From positions 51,697 through 115,696 of the forward strand of contig NZ_JAUPEC010000013.1 in the NCBI RefSeq assembly GCF_030551755.1: DNA of 64,000 bases, read 5' to 3'. A model generated the notes under the pieces. The model searched no databases. It saw nothing but the letters and a program-made list of their open reading frames with translations, and was not told where the DNA came from. A program made the position numbers and the translations under genes. Every line of letters starts with the position of its first letter. Positions within the stretch are counted from its first letter, which is position 1. The stretch comes from Pseudocolwellia sp. AS88. GTDB lineage: Bacteria > Pseudomonadota > Gammaproteobacteria > Enterobacterales > Alteromonadaceae. This document shows, piece after piece, positions 18,944 to 29,576 of the stretch.

Positions 18944-19425
18944 ATCCCTATATTGTGTCGTTATTTACTCTATTTCGCAAAGATCTTTTTAATAAAATAT
19001 ATCTTTAATAGGTTTTAATTGTTGATTGTATTAGAAGAAAACTTAACTTTACACATTGTATTTATGACTGTTCTCAAATGATAATTAAAGTTCAACACTT
19101 GACCAGATTGTGAATTGTTAGCAAGAATAAATCACTAAACAAAATAACAAATAATGACTACATAAAAGAGTCAACAATAAGGTTAAGTATTGAACACCTA
19201 TAGCCAGAGTAAACCGCAAGAAGCATTTCCTTTGTACTTCATGTTAAACCGCAATAATGAAGTTCTAATCACCTAGCATTAAAACCCATAAAACCTGAGC
19301 ATTCGGTCAAGTTTCACGTCTTTATTTTTGCCTTTAAAATGGTACTGATTACTGTATCTTAAATTGATTTAAGTATATACTACGCGCGCTTTTTTCCTTA
19401 TTAATCTAACCCGGTGAAATAGACT
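18944..19425. promoter_or_regulatory. mltF-purL divergent gap
   Basis: A 482-base AT-rich region without a credible open frame. Near purL a -10-like TATACT lies at 19376-19381, followed by a GC-rich ACGCGCGC discriminator. About 180 bases before purL the word TAAACCGCAA occurs twice, and ACTTCAT/ATGAAGT form a 7-bp inverted repeat around the second. No clear PurR box was seen. The long leader could hold regulation of purL. Confidence 0.4.
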
Positions 19426-22400
19426 ATGTCGATGTTGATGCAAACCCTTCGCGGCGCTCCTGCACTCTCTGAATTTAAAGTAAAGAAATTACTTATCCAA
19501 TGTGCTGAGCTATCACTTCCTGTTACTGATATTTATGCAGAATACACTCACTTTGCTCATGTATCTGAAGAACTGTCCAGCGAAGAATCACACGTTTTAC
19601 AACAGCTTCTTAAATACGGACCTACCATTGAAACACATGAACCCGTAGGTAACTTTTTATTAGTTACACCTCGTCCTGGCACTATTTCTCCATGGTCTTC
19701 CAAATCTACTGATATAGCTCATAATTGTGGATTAAATAAGGTTATTCGTTTAGAGCGTGGGATGGCTTATTACATTACCGCTGAAGAGCTATCAAACGAG
19801 CAACAAATTCAATTAAATAACTTAATTCATGACCGCATGATGGAAGTTGTCTATTCAGAAATGGAACAAGCGACCTTATTATTTGCTACGGCAGAACCTG
19901 GCGAACTATCTTCAATCGATATTATGAATGGCGGTAAAGGCGCATTAGTTGATGCAAACATTAACTTAGGTTTAGCGCTTGCTGAAGATGAAGTTAACTA
20001 CTTATTTGAAAACTTCACCAAATTAGGCCGCAACCCTAACGACATCGAACTTTATATGTTTGCTCAAGCAAACTCTGAACATTGTCGTCATAAAATATTC
20101 AATGCAGATTGGACAATCGATGGCGTAAAACAGCCAAAATCATTGTTCAAAATGATCCGCAATACTCATGAACTTAATGCTGATTACGTACTAAGCGCTT
20201 ATAAAGATAACGCTGCAGTTATGGTGGGTAATAAAGGCGGACGTTTCTTCCCTAACCCTGTAACGAATGAATATGGTTATAACCATGAAGACATTCAAAT
20301 TTTAATGAAGGTTGAAACACACAATCACCCTACCGCTATTTCTCCTTACCCAGGTGCCGCTACTGGTAGTGGTGGTGAAATTCGTGATGAAGGCGCTACC
20401 GGTGTTGGTTCAAAACCAAAAGCAGGTTTAGTGGGTTTTTCAGTTTCAAACTTACGTATTCCTAACTTTGAGCAGCCTTGGGAAACAGATTTTGGTAAGC
20501 CATCACGTATTGTTTCTGCATTAGACATTATGCTTGAAGGTCCATTAGGTGGCGCTGCATTTAACAACGAATTTGGTCGCCCTGCGATTTTAGGTTACTT
20601 CCGTACTTACGAAGAAGAAGTTAATTCTTTTAACGGTAAAGAAGTTCGTGGTTATCACAAACCTATTATGCTTGCGGGTGGTTTAGGTAACATTCGTGAC
20701 GAACACGTACAAAAAGGTGACATTGTTGTTGGCGCGAACTTAATCGCATTAGGTGGCCCAGCAATGAACATTGGTTTAGGTGGTGGTGCTGCTTCTTCAA
20801 TGGCTTCAGGTCAGTCAGCTGAAAACTTAGACTTTGCATCAGTTCAACGTGAAAACCCAGAAATGGAACGTCGTTGCCAAGAAGTTATCGATAAATGTTG
20901 GCAGTTAGGTGATGCAAATCCAATTTTATTTATTCATGATGTTGGCGCTGGTGGTTTATCTAACGCATTTCCTGAATTAGTTTCTGATGGTGGTCGTGGT
21001 GGTGTCTTTGAATTACGTAATGTACCAAACGACGAACGTAGCATGGCGCCTCACGAAATTTGGTGTAATGAATCTCAAGAACGTTATGTACTAGCAGTTT
21101 CTGATGAACAATTAGAACAATTCACCAAGATTTGTGAACGTGAGCGTGCTCCTTTTGCTGTTGTTGGTAGAGCAACAAAAGAAGAACATTTAACAGTTAC
21201 TGATTCACACTTTGCTGATGTTGATAACTTAAAAACTCCTATCGATTTACCACTAGAAGTACTTTTAGGTAAAACACCTAAAATTATTAAAAATGTTAAA
21301 TCAGCCACTGCTGCTGGTGACGAACTAGCATTAGATAATATTACTCTTGAAGATGCAGCCCAGCGTATTTTAACGTTACCAACGGTTGCTGAAAAAACTT
21401 TCCTTATTACCATTGGTGATAGATCAGTAACGGGTATGGTTAACAGAGATCAAATGGTGGGTCCTTGGCAAGTACCTGTGGCTGATTGTGGTGTAACTGC
21501 ATCTGCTCTTGATTCTTACCACGGTGAAGCTATGTCATTAGGTGAACGTACACCTGTTGCTTTATTAAACTTTGGTGCCTCTGCTCGTTTAGCCGTAGCG
21601 GAGTCTTTAACGAACATTGCTTGTGCTGACATTGGCGATTTAAACCGTATTAAACTTTCTGCAAACTGGATGTCGCCAGCGGGTCACCCTGGTGAAGATG
21701 CTGGTTTATACGAAGCAGTTAAAGCCATTGGTGAAGAATTATGTCCGGCATTAGGATTAACAATTCCAGTGGGTAAAGACTCTATGTCGATGAAAACTCA
21801 ATGGGAAAGTAATGGAGAAAAGAAATCAGTAACCTCTCCTCTTTCATTAGTTATCACTGCATTTGGTGTTGTTGAAGATATTCGTAAAACAGTAACCCCA
21901 CAATTACGTACTGATTTAGGTGAAACAGCCCTTATCGCAATTGATTTATCGCAAGGTAAAAATCGTTTAGGTGGTTCATGTTTAGCACAAGTTTATAAAC
22001 AACTTGGTACTGAAACACCAGACGTAGATAGCCCAGAAGCATTAAAAGGCTTCTTTAACGCGATTCAAGCATTAGTTGCGCAAGAAAAATTAATCGCTTA
22101 TCACGATAGATCTGATGGCGGTTTATTTACTACTGTTGCTGAAATGGCATTTGCTGGTCACACTGGTGTAGACATCGATTTATCAGCACTTAAAGGTAAT
22201 GATTTAGAAATACTATTTAACGAAGAGTTAGGTGCTGTAATTCAAGTACGTGAAAGTGATTTAGACGCTGTTAACGCTGTATTTGCAGAACATAACATTG
22301 CCGATTGTTGTAACACTATTGGTAGCTTGAACAACGAAGATACCATTCGCTTTACTCGTAATGGTGAAGAAGTATTAGCTAACTCTCGTACTTATTACCG

Positions 22401-23355
22401 TACACTTTGGGCACAAACCACATTCAAGATGCAATCATTGCGTGATAACCCTGAATGTGCACAACAAGAACACGACGTTAAATTTGATACTGAAGACCCA
22501 GGCTTAAACGCTGAGTTAACATTCGATATTAACGACGATATTGTTGCTAACCTAATTGCTAAAGATGCAACGAATAACACCAACCCTAAGATTGCTATTT
22601 TACGTGAGCAAGGTGTTAACTCTCATGTTGAAATGGCAGCTGCATTTGACCGTGCTGGTTTTGTAGCAATTGATGTTCATATGTCTGACATTTTAGCAGG
22701 CAGAACAGACTTAGCTGACTTTAATGGCTTAGTGGCTTGTGGCGGTTTCTCTTACGGTGATGTTTTAGGTGCTGGTGAAGGTTGGGCAAAATCAATTTTA
22801 TTCAACGCCAACGCTCGTGAAATGTTTAAAACATTCTTCCAACGTGAAGACACATTCAGTTTAGGTGTGTGTAATGGTTGTCAGATGCTATCAAACCTTA
22901 AAGAAATCATCCCAGGTTCAGAAGCATGGCCACGTTTTGTGCAAAACAAATCAGAGCGTTTCGAAGCACGTTTCAGCCTAGTTGAGATTCAAGAAAGCCC
23001 TTCAATCTTCTTTAAAGGCATGGAAGGTTCAAGAATGCCTATCGCTGTTTCACATGGCGAAGGTAGAACAGAATTTAGCTCAGATGAAGCGATTGATGCT
23101 GCTAACGCATCAGGTACTGTATCTATTCGTTATGTAGACAACTACGGTCAAGTAACTGAAACATACCCTGCGAACCCTAACGGCTCACCAGATGGGATTA
23201 CATCACTTACAACAACTGATGGTCGTGTAACGATTATGATGCCGCATCCTGAACGTGTATTTAGAACGGTAGCCAACTCATGGCATCCAGACGAATGGCA
23301 AGAAGATTCGCCATGGGTAAGAATGTTCCGTAATGCGCGTAAGTTCATTGGATAA
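19426..23355 (+). CDS. purL: phosphoribosylformylglycinamidine synthase
   Basis: Converts FGAR + glutamine + ATP to FGAM in purine synthesis. This is the large single-chain form (1309 residues) with N-terminal domain, two AIRS-like synthetase domains (the first carries [20 protein letters not shown]) and a C-terminal class I glutaminase domain. The glutaminase nucleophile is the Cys in LGVCNGCQM, with the His of MMPHPERVF near the C-terminus. The start has three close ATG codons; the first is kept because GGTGA lies a suitable distance upstream. It stands as a single gene ending in a strong terminator. Confidence 0.98.
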   Translation: MSMLMQTLRGAPALSEFKVKKLLIQCAELSLPVTDIYAEYTHFAHVSEELSSEESHVLQQLLKYGPTIETHEPVGNFLLVTPRPGTISPWSSKSTDIAHNCGLNKVIRLERGMAYYITAEELSNEQQIQLNNLIHDRMMEVVYSEMEQATLLFATAEPGELSSIDIMNGGKGALVDANINLGLALAEDEVNYLFENFTKLGRNPNDIELYMFAQANSEHCRHKIFNADWTIDGVKQPKSLFKMIRNTHELNADYVLSAYKDNAAVMVGNKGGRFFPNPVTNEYGYNHEDIQILMKVETHNHPTAISPYPGAATGSGGEIRDEGATGVGSKPKAGLVGFSVSNLRIPNFEQPWETDFGKPSRIVSALDIMLEGPLGGAAFNNEFGRPAILGYFRTYEEEVNSFNGKEVRGYHKPIMLAGGLGNIRDEHVQKGDIVVGANLIALGGPAMNIGLGGGAASSMASGQSAENLDFASVQRENPEMERRCQEVIDKCWQLGDANPILFIHDVGAGGLSNAFPELVSDGGRGGVFELRNVPNDERSMAPHEIWCNESQERYVLAVSDEQLEQFTKICERERAPFAVVGRATKEEHLTVTDSHFADVDNLKTPIDLPLEVLLGKTPKIIKNVKSATAAGDELALDNITLEDAAQRILTLPTVAEKTFLITIGDRSVTGMVNRDQMVGPWQVPVADCGVTASALDSYHGEAMSLGERTPVALLNFGASARLAVAESLTNIACADIGDLNRIKLSANWMSPAGHPGEDAGLYEAVKAIGEELCPALGLTIPVGKDSMSMKTQWESNGEKKSVTSPLSLVITAFGVVEDIRKTVTPQLRTDLGETALIAIDLSQGKNRLGGSCLAQVYKQLGTETPDVDSPEALKGFFNAIQALVAQEKLIAYHDRSDGGLFTTVAEMAFAGHTGVDIDLSALKGNDLEILFNEELGAVIQVRESDLDAVNAVFAEHNIADCCNTIGSLNNEDTIRFTRNGEEVLANSRTYYRTLWAQTTFKMQSLRDNPECAQQEHDVKFDTEDPGLNAELTFDINDDIVANLIAKDATNNTNPKIAILREQGVNSHVEMAAAFDRAGFVAIDVHMSDILAGRTDLADFNGLVACGGFSYGDVLGAGEGWAKSILFNANAREMFKTFFQREDTFSLGVCNGCQMLSNLKEIIPGSEAWPRFVQNKSERFEARFSLVEIQESPSIFFKGMEGSRMPIAVSHGEGRTEFSSDEAIDAANASGTVSIRYVDNYGQVTETYPANPNGSPDGITSLTTTDGRVTIMMPHPERVFRTVANSWHPDEWQEDSPWVRMFRNARKFIG

Positions 23356-23427
23356 TAAGTGATGAAGTGATGAGTAGTTTAGATAACGTTTAAGCTACTT
23401 GTTCTTTGATACTCTATTTTCAAATAC

Positions 23428-23464
23428 AAAAAAGGCGTCTTATGTTTTCATAAGACGCCTTTTA
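23428..23464. terminator. bidirectional terminator between purL and FKBP gene
   Basis: A 14-bp perfect stem AAAGGCGTCTTATG/CATAAGACGCCTTT (23431-23444 with 23449-23462), loop TTTT, with A and T tracts on the two sides. It ends purL on the plus strand and the FKBP gene on the minus strand. Confidence 0.92.
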
Positions 23465-23491
23465 AATTCTGAGGATTCTAATCAAATATAA

Positions 23492-23968
23492 TTATTGATT
23501 AATACCCAATAATTCCACATCAAATATAAGTGTAGAGCCTGGAGTGATTTGACCCGCAGGTCGATCGCCATAAGCTAAACCTGATGGAATAAAGAAACGA
23601 AACTTATCGCCTACTGTCATTAGCTGTACGCCTTCAGTCCACCCCTTTATTACTTGGTTTAAACCAAAACTAATAGGTGTATTCCTATCAACTGAACTAT
23701 CAAACACAGTACCATCTAATAAAGTCCCATGGTAATGAACTTTTACTTTGTCTGAGCTTGTTGGATGTACAGTTCCTTCACCTTTATTTAACACTAAATA
23801 TTGTAGCCCTGAAGTGGTTTCAATAACGCCTTCAGCTGTTTTATTTTCAATTAAAAAAGCGCTTCCAGCTAACTTGTTTTTAACAGCCGCGTCTTTATTT
23901 GTGTTTGAACGCATATAAAGCAATACAACAACAGCAATAATAATTACCAATACAATAACTTTACCCAT
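23492..23968 (-). CDS. membrane-anchored FKBP-type peptidyl-prolyl isomerase
   Basis: A 158-residue protein with an N-terminal hydrophobic anchor (about 3-20, VIVLVIIIAVVVLLY) and a C-terminal FKBP domain (about 48-157). The domain holds the usual binding-pocket residues in VKVHYHGTLLDGTVFDSS, QVIKGWTEGVQLM and IPSGLAYGDR. It should catalyse proline cis-trans isomerisation in the periplasm, tethered to the inner membrane. It is a single gene with no operon partner. Most homologous single-domain FKBPs are FklB/FkpA-like. Confidence 0.92.
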   Translation of the reverse strand: MGKVIVLVIIIAVVVLLYMRSNTNKDAAVKNKLAGSAFLIENKTAEGVIETTSGLQYLVLNKGEGTVHPTSSDKVKVHYHGTLLDGTVFDSSVDRNTPISFGLNQVIKGWTEGVQLMTVGDKFRFFIPSGLAYGDRPAGQITPGSTLIFDVELLGINQ

Positions 23969-24034
23969 AATTTACTTTTATACCTTTTATTTGTTTTTAT
24001 AAAATTGTCTTTAACGAATGAACTACAAGCTTAC

Positions 24035-24271
24035 TTAACCTCAACTCGGGTTAATAGATTTAATAACTCATTGATTTATTAAAGTATCTTTTAGCTTTAT
24101 CAAGATTAAGAACATAAAAGGCCTTAATTCTCTCTCAATGATGAAATTTATGTGATTATTAAGGCATTTTTATTCCTAATAAAAACCAAGTACCTGCATC
24201 CATGCAGGCAATGCAGATAGGTGCTTAAATAGCATTATTGAGTAAAATAACTTAACCCGAGCTGAGTTTAC
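24035..24271. repeat. dispersed 235-bp element, copy 1 (MITE- or REP-like)
   Basis: The left end is TTAACCTCAACTCGGGTTAA (24035-24054); the right end is an inverted copy, TTAACCCGAGCTGAGTTTA (24252-24270). About 130 bases of the left part and 55 of the right part are nearly identical to the copy at 62612. Inside are GCCTTAAT (24121-24128) with ATTAAGGC (24158-24165), and a perfect hairpin CCTGCAT-CC-ATGCAGG (24193-24208). It has no coding capacity. It fills the gap between the FKBP gene and glgA, and its right end overlaps the glgA stop codon. Confidence 0.85.
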
Positions 24272-25827
24272 TTATATAAATCTGCAATATAACGTACAGC
24301 TGAATCACTCCATAAAAAGCGAGCTTTACTCGCATTCGTAGCAATGTCTTTAAATTGCTTTGGTTCATTTTTATAAAGCGACAAAGTATCTTTAAAGCAT
24401 TTAATCATATTAGTAGCTTGATTCAATTGCGTATCGCCAGTAAATAAGAAACCATTGCTCTTATCTTCTATTGTATCAGTTAATCCACCTACGCTGTGAG
24501 CAATACAAGGCTGCCCTGCTCGCATCGATAACATTTGGCTAATACCACAAGGTTCAAAAGAACTTGGCATCATAAATAAGTCACCCATGCTATAAATTGC
24601 TTCCGAGAGGGCCTCTGAATAACCTTTTAAAAAGATAAAGTTTGAATTTTTCCCTGAAGTTTGAGTAAGAAACTGTTCAAAAGTAGGATCACCACTGCCC
24701 AGTAATAAAAAGATCCCTGAATCGCCCAACTCATTTAAAATATGTTGTAAGGCACTTTGCCCATCTGACATTTTTTGTTGTAGTAATAAAACTTTTTGGT
24801 TAGTGATACGACCAACAGACGTCATTATAAATGGGCGTTTTACAATCTTCTTAGCAGTTAACTTACCTAAACGAGCACCTGCGATATGATGTGCGCTTGA
24901 AAGTGTAGGTTGGTTACCTGCCCACTTTAATACTTCGGTTTCACATAACGAAAAGAAGTTATTGAGTGTTAACGATTTAGGCTTTGAATTGCTATATTCA
25001 CAGCCATTTAAAATACCAAACAATCGGTTTTCATTTGCTGCATTTTGCAGATCTTTTTCTAAACCTTCACCACCAAAATATCCTTGTTCAATATTACTTG
25101 GCTTTAATATTTCTTGTGTGTAATTAGGCGATACAGCATGAACTTTATCACACAAATTTATTGCGGCTCTCATGGGATTAAAACAATGACTATATGTAGG
25201 ATCGTTAATTGCGCTTGCATCAAAAGTCAACTCAGGAAACCATGAGTTAAGAGAAGAATCATCTCCTGATAAAGGACGTATACCTTGCAAAGCAAGATTA
25301 TGAATAGTGTAGGCAGTTTTAATATTTTTTAATGCTTGGTATTCAGGTGAAAATGCTCTTAATACCGATAAAACAGCTGTATGCCAGTCATGTAAATGAA
25401 GAACATCCAGCTCACCAAATACCTTGTCTAAAATGCCTTTAGCTACAGCTGTATTAAATAATGCAAATTTGGTCGCATCTGTCGCGAATGGACGATTATT
25501 AGGATCATCACAATAAACACTGCCAACACCACAACTTGAAAAAATAGCATGATGAGCGATCCACTGCGTAACATGGCTATGGCTATTTTTCACGGTAAAG
25601 CGATAAAAGCCGACTTCTTCTTCTCGCCCTGCGAAAGTAATAGTGACGTTTTTTTCAAACTCTGCGTTTTCTAATTCATGTAAAAGCCCATAATTTGGCA
25701 TAACAACATTAACGTGCTCACCTTGCTCAGCTAATGCTTTAGGCATGTCTCTTACTACATCACCTATACCGCCAACTTTACCACCAGGTAAGGCATCATT
25801 TTCAGCCGAGACCATTAATATATTCAT
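24268..25827 (-). CDS. glgA: glycogen synthase
   Basis: GT5 glycogen synthase: transfers glucose from ADP-glucose to growing alpha-1,4-glucan. The 519 residues begin MNILMVSAENDALPGGKVGGIGDVVRD, with the ADP-glucose-binding KVGGI motif (Lys17), and the C-terminal domain has FEPCGISQMLSMRAG with the conserved glutamate, then GGLTDT. It is the last gene of glgX-P-C-B-A. Its TAA stop lies within the right end of a dispersed repeat, so the last codons may have been altered by that element. A 194-base gap with a long hairpin separates it from glgB. Confidence 0.96.
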   Translation of the reverse strand: MNILMVSAENDALPGGKVGGIGDVVRDMPKALAEQGEHVNVVMPNYGLLHELENAEFEKNVTITFAGREEEVGFYRFTVKNSHSHVTQWIAHHAIFSSCGVGSVYCDDPNNRPFATDATKFALFNTAVAKGILDKVFGELDVLHLHDWHTAVLSVLRAFSPEYQALKNIKTAYTIHNLALQGIRPLSGDDSSLNSWFPELTFDASAINDPTYSHCFNPMRAAINLCDKVHAVSPNYTQEILKPSNIEQGYFGGEGLEKDLQNAANENRLFGILNGCEYSNSKPKSLTLNNFFSLCETEVLKWAGNQPTLSSAHHIAGARLGKLTAKKIVKRPFIMTSVGRITNQKVLLLQQKMSDGQSALQHILNELGDSGIFLLLGSGDPTFEQFLTQTSGKNSNFIFLKGYSEALSEAIYSMGDLFMMPSSFEPCGISQMLSMRAGQPCIAHSVGGLTDTIEDKSNGFLFTGDTQLNQATNMIKCFKDTLSLYKNEPKQFKDIATNASKARFLWSDSAVRYIADLYK

Positions 25828-25956
25828 GAATCACCTTTTTAAAACAATAAATAATAGCTAAATATACCAATAACTATTCTTAAATTTATTTGGGAATGTA
25901 CTTCGAGCATATCTTTACTCGCTTTAAACCACGTTACAATAATTGATCTAAAAGAA

Positions 25957-26006
25957 GAACACATTTTAGGTTTATTTAGTGTGAAATGAAAACCTAAAAC
26001 GTGTGT
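25957..26006 (-). promoter_or_regulatory. long hairpin between glgB and glgA
   Basis: TTTTAGGTTT (25964-25973) pairs perfectly with AAACCTAAAA (25990-25999), and ACAC/GTGT extend the stem past one mismatch. It lies between glgB and glgA in transcription direction and is followed by a moderately T-rich stretch. It could be a partial terminator or an mRNA-stabilising hairpin that sets the glgA level separately. Confidence 0.5.
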
Positions 26007-26021
26007 ACAGGAGCGTAATGG

Positions 26022-28238
26022 TTATGCTTTTTGAATATCAAAAATAACAGTAGATAAAGGAGGAACAGAAATTTCTATCAGGTTCTTCTGACCATTATAA
26101 AGACCTTTTTGAGACCCAATAATAGGCGCATTTTTAACATGACTACCACCATATTTAGCATCATCTGTATTTAAACATTCCATATAACTACCAGCAATTG
26201 GCACACCTACTTTATAACTTTCATAAGTAGATGGCGTCATATTCACCACAACTAAAGCTTGGCCTTTTGCACTTTTACGAAGATAGATAAGTATTGATTC
26301 AGCGGCATTATCCGAAAGTAACCACTCAAAACCATTACCATCGCAGTCTAACTCATGCAAAGCAGCTGTGCTCTTATACACTGTATTCAAATCTTTAACT
26401 AAGGTTTGAATACCTTTGTGTGAGTCGTGTTCGAGTAAATGCCAATCTAAACTTTGATCGTGATTCCACTCATCACGTTGCGCGAACTCACCGCCCATAA
26501 AGAGTAGTTTTTTACCTGGGTGTGTCCACATGAAACCGTAATATGCACGTAAATTAGCAAATTTTTGCCAATCGTCTCCAGGCATTTTCTCTAATAAAGA
26601 GCGTTTACCATGAACGACTTCATCATGACTTAACGGTAATATAAAGTTTTCGCTAAAACCATAAACAAGACCAAAAGTGAGTTCATTGTGATGATGTTGA
26701 CGATAAAGAGGATCTCTTTCCATATATTTAAGGGTGTCGTTCATCCATCCCATGTTCCATTTAAAGCCAAAACCTAAACCATCTTCACTAACAGGTTTTG
26801 ATACTCCAGGCCAGGCGGTAGACTCTTCAGCCACCATCATAACGCCAGGGTAATTAAAATAGGCCCTGCTGTTAACTTGCCTTAATAGCTCAATGGCTTC
26901 CAAGTTTTCTCGACCACCATAAATATTAGGTATCCACTCACCTTCTTCACGGCTGTAGTCGAGATAAAGCATAGACGCAACAGCATCGACACGTAGCCCG
27001 TCAATATGAAACTTATCTAACCAGTACAGCGCATTACTTATGAGGTAACTAACAACTTCTGCCCTGCCGTAGTTATAAATAAGGGTTTTCCAGTCTGGAT
27101 GAAAACCTTTACGTAAATCTTCATGTTCATAAAGACAACTACCATCAAGCTTTCCTAAGCCATGAATGTCTGTTGGGAAATGCCCGGGTACCCAATCAAG
27201 CAGTACGCCGATATTTTTTTCATGACAACAATCAACAAAATATTTGAAGTCTTCTGGTGAACCAAATCGACAGGTAGGAGCAAACATACCAATTGGTTGA
27301 TATCCCCAAGAGCCATCAAATGGAAATTCACTTACTGGCATCATTTGAATATGAGTAAAGCCCATGTAGGCAACATAAGGAACTAATTGCTCGGCTAATT
27401 CTCGATAATTAAGGTAGTCGTTATATTCACCACCTTTACGACGCCAAGAACCTAAGTGCACCTCATAAATAGAGACTGGACCGTGATATTGATTACTATC
27501 TGCGGCTCTTTCCTCCATCCATTTTTTGTCTTGCCATTCATATTCGCTTTTATTAACGGTAACTGAGGCATTTTGAGGAGCCAATTGCATTTTATAAGCA
27601 TAAGGATCGGCTTTTAACGGCAATGTATCCCCGTCTTTACCTCTAATTTCATACTTATAGTTAACATCGCCAGCAACGTTAGGAATAAAAATATCCCAAA
27701 CGCCACCACCAGGATGTTTACGCATCATATGACAACGTCCATCCCAAAAGTTGAAATCACCAACCACCGATATACGACGAGCATCAGGTGCCCAAATAAC
27801 AAAGTTAACCCCTTTTATACCATCAACTTCAGCAACATGAGCCCCCATCCATTGATAAGCCTGTTCATGTGTACCTTCACCAAAAAGATAAAGATCATCA
27901 TTTTGTAATAACGATGGAAAGCGATATACATCTTCAACAATTAATTCAGATGATGGATATTTAACAAGTAGTTGGTAATCAATAGTCGACTCTTTGGTTT
28001 CAATAAAGCCTTCAAATAAGCCAGAAGCTTCTACTTGTACTAATGAGCACAGCTTTTCCTGAGTCTCCCTATCAATAACAGTAATCGCCTTAGCGGCAGG
28101 TAAAAAACTCCTTATGATTAGTCCAGTTTTTACAGGGTGAGGATGTATTCCTAAAACCGAAAACACATCTTCATGCTTAGCTGAAACTATGGCGTTAATA
28201 GCTTTTTCATTTAGAATACTCAACGCTTCTTTATTCAT
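26022..28238 (-). CDS. glgB: 1,4-alpha-glucan branching enzyme
   Basis: GH13 branching enzyme that makes alpha-1,6 branches in glycogen. The 738-residue layout is the long bacterial form: an N-terminal CBM48-like N1 region, the N2 CBM48 domain (GVNFVIWAPDARRISVVGDFNFWDGR), the catalytic barrel, and a C-terminal beta domain. Active-site motifs are HIDGLRVDAVASMLYLDY (nucleophile Asp), MVAEES (acid Glu) and LPLSHDEVVHGKRSLL. It lies 19 bases after glgC. Confidence 0.97.
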   Translation of the reverse strand: MNKEALSILNEKAINAIVSAKHEDVFSVLGIHPHPVKTGLIIRSFLPAAKAITVIDRETQEKLCSLVQVEASGLFEGFIETKESTIDYQLLVKYPSSELIVEDVYRFPSLLQNDDLYLFGEGTHEQAYQWMGAHVAEVDGIKGVNFVIWAPDARRISVVGDFNFWDGRCHMMRKHPGGGVWDIFIPNVAGDVNYKYEIRGKDGDTLPLKADPYAYKMQLAPQNASVTVNKSEYEWQDKKWMEERAADSNQYHGPVSIYEVHLGSWRRKGGEYNDYLNYRELAEQLVPYVAYMGFTHIQMMPVSEFPFDGSWGYQPIGMFAPTCRFGSPEDFKYFVDCCHEKNIGVLLDWVPGHFPTDIHGLGKLDGSCLYEHEDLRKGFHPDWKTLIYNYGRAEVVSYLISNALYWLDKFHIDGLRVDAVASMLYLDYSREEGEWIPNIYGGRENLEAIELLRQVNSRAYFNYPGVMMVAEESTAWPGVSKPVSEDGLGFGFKWNMGWMNDTLKYMERDPLYRQHHHNELTFGLVYGFSENFILPLSHDEVVHGKRSLLEKMPGDDWQKFANLRAYYGFMWTHPGKKLLFMGGEFAQRDEWNHDQSLDWHLLEHDSHKGIQTLVKDLNTVYKSTAALHELDCDGNGFEWLLSDNAAESILIYLRKSAKGQALVVVNMTPSTYESYKVGVPIAGSYMECLNTDDAKYGGSHVKNAPIIGSQKGLYNGQKNLIEISVPPLSTVIFDIQKA

Positions 28239-28257
28239 TTAGCTTACCCCTGATGTT

Positions 28258-29523
28258 TTAGTCATTACTTATTGCTGCAATCATATCTCGTGTCACTAAT
28301 ACTACACCTTTTTCAGTCACTCTAAATCCATTAGCTCTGTCAGCCTCATGGTCGATACCTATTTCCATCCCCTCAGGAATTTCACAACTACGGTCAATAA
28401 TCGCTTTCGATATTTTACAATAGCGACCAATAATAGCGCCTGGAAGTATGACTGCACCATTAATTTCACAGAAAGAATTCACTCTAACCTTTGAAAATAA
28501 CAAGGATTTTTTAACGGTAGAACCAGACACAATAACACCGCCAGATACGGTAGAGTCTACCGTCATTCCTCTTCTGCCATCTTCATCAAATACGAATTTA
28601 GCAGGTGCCGTTTGTTCTTGGTATGTCCAAATTGGCCAACTTTCATCATACATATCAAGCTGAGGTTCAGGGCTAACTAATTCCATATTAGCTTCCCAGA
28701 AAGAATCTAAGGTACCTACATCGCGCCAATAAGGTTGTTTCTCATTATTTGGGTCGCGAAATGGGAATGCAAATACCTTATGAGACTCTATAATTCTAGG
28801 AATTATATCATTACCAAAATCGCCACTTGAAGCGTCAATTGCATGATCTTTATCTAATTCATCAAATAGGAATTGTGTATTAAAAACATAATTCCCCATA
28901 GAAGCGAGTGTTATGCCTGGCTTACCAGGAACTTCTGAAGGATGTGCCGGCTTCTCATCAAAACGACAAACTTTATTATTTTCATCAACCGTCATCACAC
29001 CAAAAGAACCAGCAGCTTCTTCAACTGGAACTTCTACACAACAAACGGTCATATCGGCACCGTTTTCAACATGTTTAGCTAATAAGTCACCGTAATCCAT
29101 TCGATAAACATGGTCACCTGATAAGATCATCACATACTTAGGAAGTTCATGACGAATAATATCTATATTTTGAAAAACTGCATCAGCGGTACCGGCATAC
29201 CAACCATCACCTTGACGCTGTGATGCTGGTAAAATTTCAACAGATTCACCGAGTTCTTTTTTGAAATGACTCCATGCTCTGTTGACATGGCGAATAAGAG
29301 AATGCGATTTATATTGAGTGGCAATACCAACTCGACGAATACCTGAATTGATACAGTTTGATAACGGAAAATCTATAATGCGGAATTTACCGCCAAAAAA
29401 TGTGGCTGGCTTAGCACGCCAATCTGTAAGCTCGTGTAATCTTGAACCTCTCCCCCCAGCTAAAATTAATGCATATGTTTCTCGAGTTAAATTACTAATA
29501 TAGCGTTTTTCTTGTACAGGCAT
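28258..29523 (-). CDS. glgC: glucose-1-phosphate adenylyltransferase
   Basis: Makes ADP-glucose from glucose-1-phosphate and ATP, the control point of bacterial glycogen synthesis. The 421 residues have the nucleotidyltransferase signature [22 protein letters not shown], substrate loop residues in [11 protein letters not shown], and a C-terminal left-handed beta-helix (repeated I-x-x-S/G pattern from about 320). The N-terminus also has the arginine-rich region used for allosteric control in homologues. A GGAGG site precedes the start. It sits between glgP and glgB in the operon. Confidence 0.97.
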   Translation of the reverse strand: MPVQEKRYISNLTRETYALILAGGRGSRLHELTDWRAKPATFFGGKFRIIDFPLSNCINSGIRRVGIATQYKSHSLIRHVNRAWSHFKKELGESVEILPASQRQGDGWYAGTADAVFQNIDIIRHELPKYVMILSGDHVYRMDYGDLLAKHVENGADMTVCCVEVPVEEAAGSFGVMTVDENNKVCRFDEKPAHPSEVPGKPGITLASMGNYVFNTQFLFDELDKDHAIDASSGDFGNDIIPRIIESHKVFAFPFRDPNNEKQPYWRDVGTLDSFWEANMELVSPEPQLDMYDESWPIWTYQEQTAPAKFVFDEDGRRGMTVDSTVSGGVIVSGSTVKKSLLFSKVRVNSFCEINGAVILPGAIIGRYCKISKAIIDRSCEIPEGMEIGIDHEADRANGFRVTEKGVVLVTRDMIAAISND

Positions 29524-29576
29524 AAAGCCTCCTTATATCGTATTAATTAACGTAAGCTGTTTTATATTTTTTATAA

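Noticed and set aside
24035..24271. Riboswitch or structured leader for glgA
   Set aside because: It lies at the 3' end of glgA and is repeated at an unrelated locus, so a dispersed element is the better reading.
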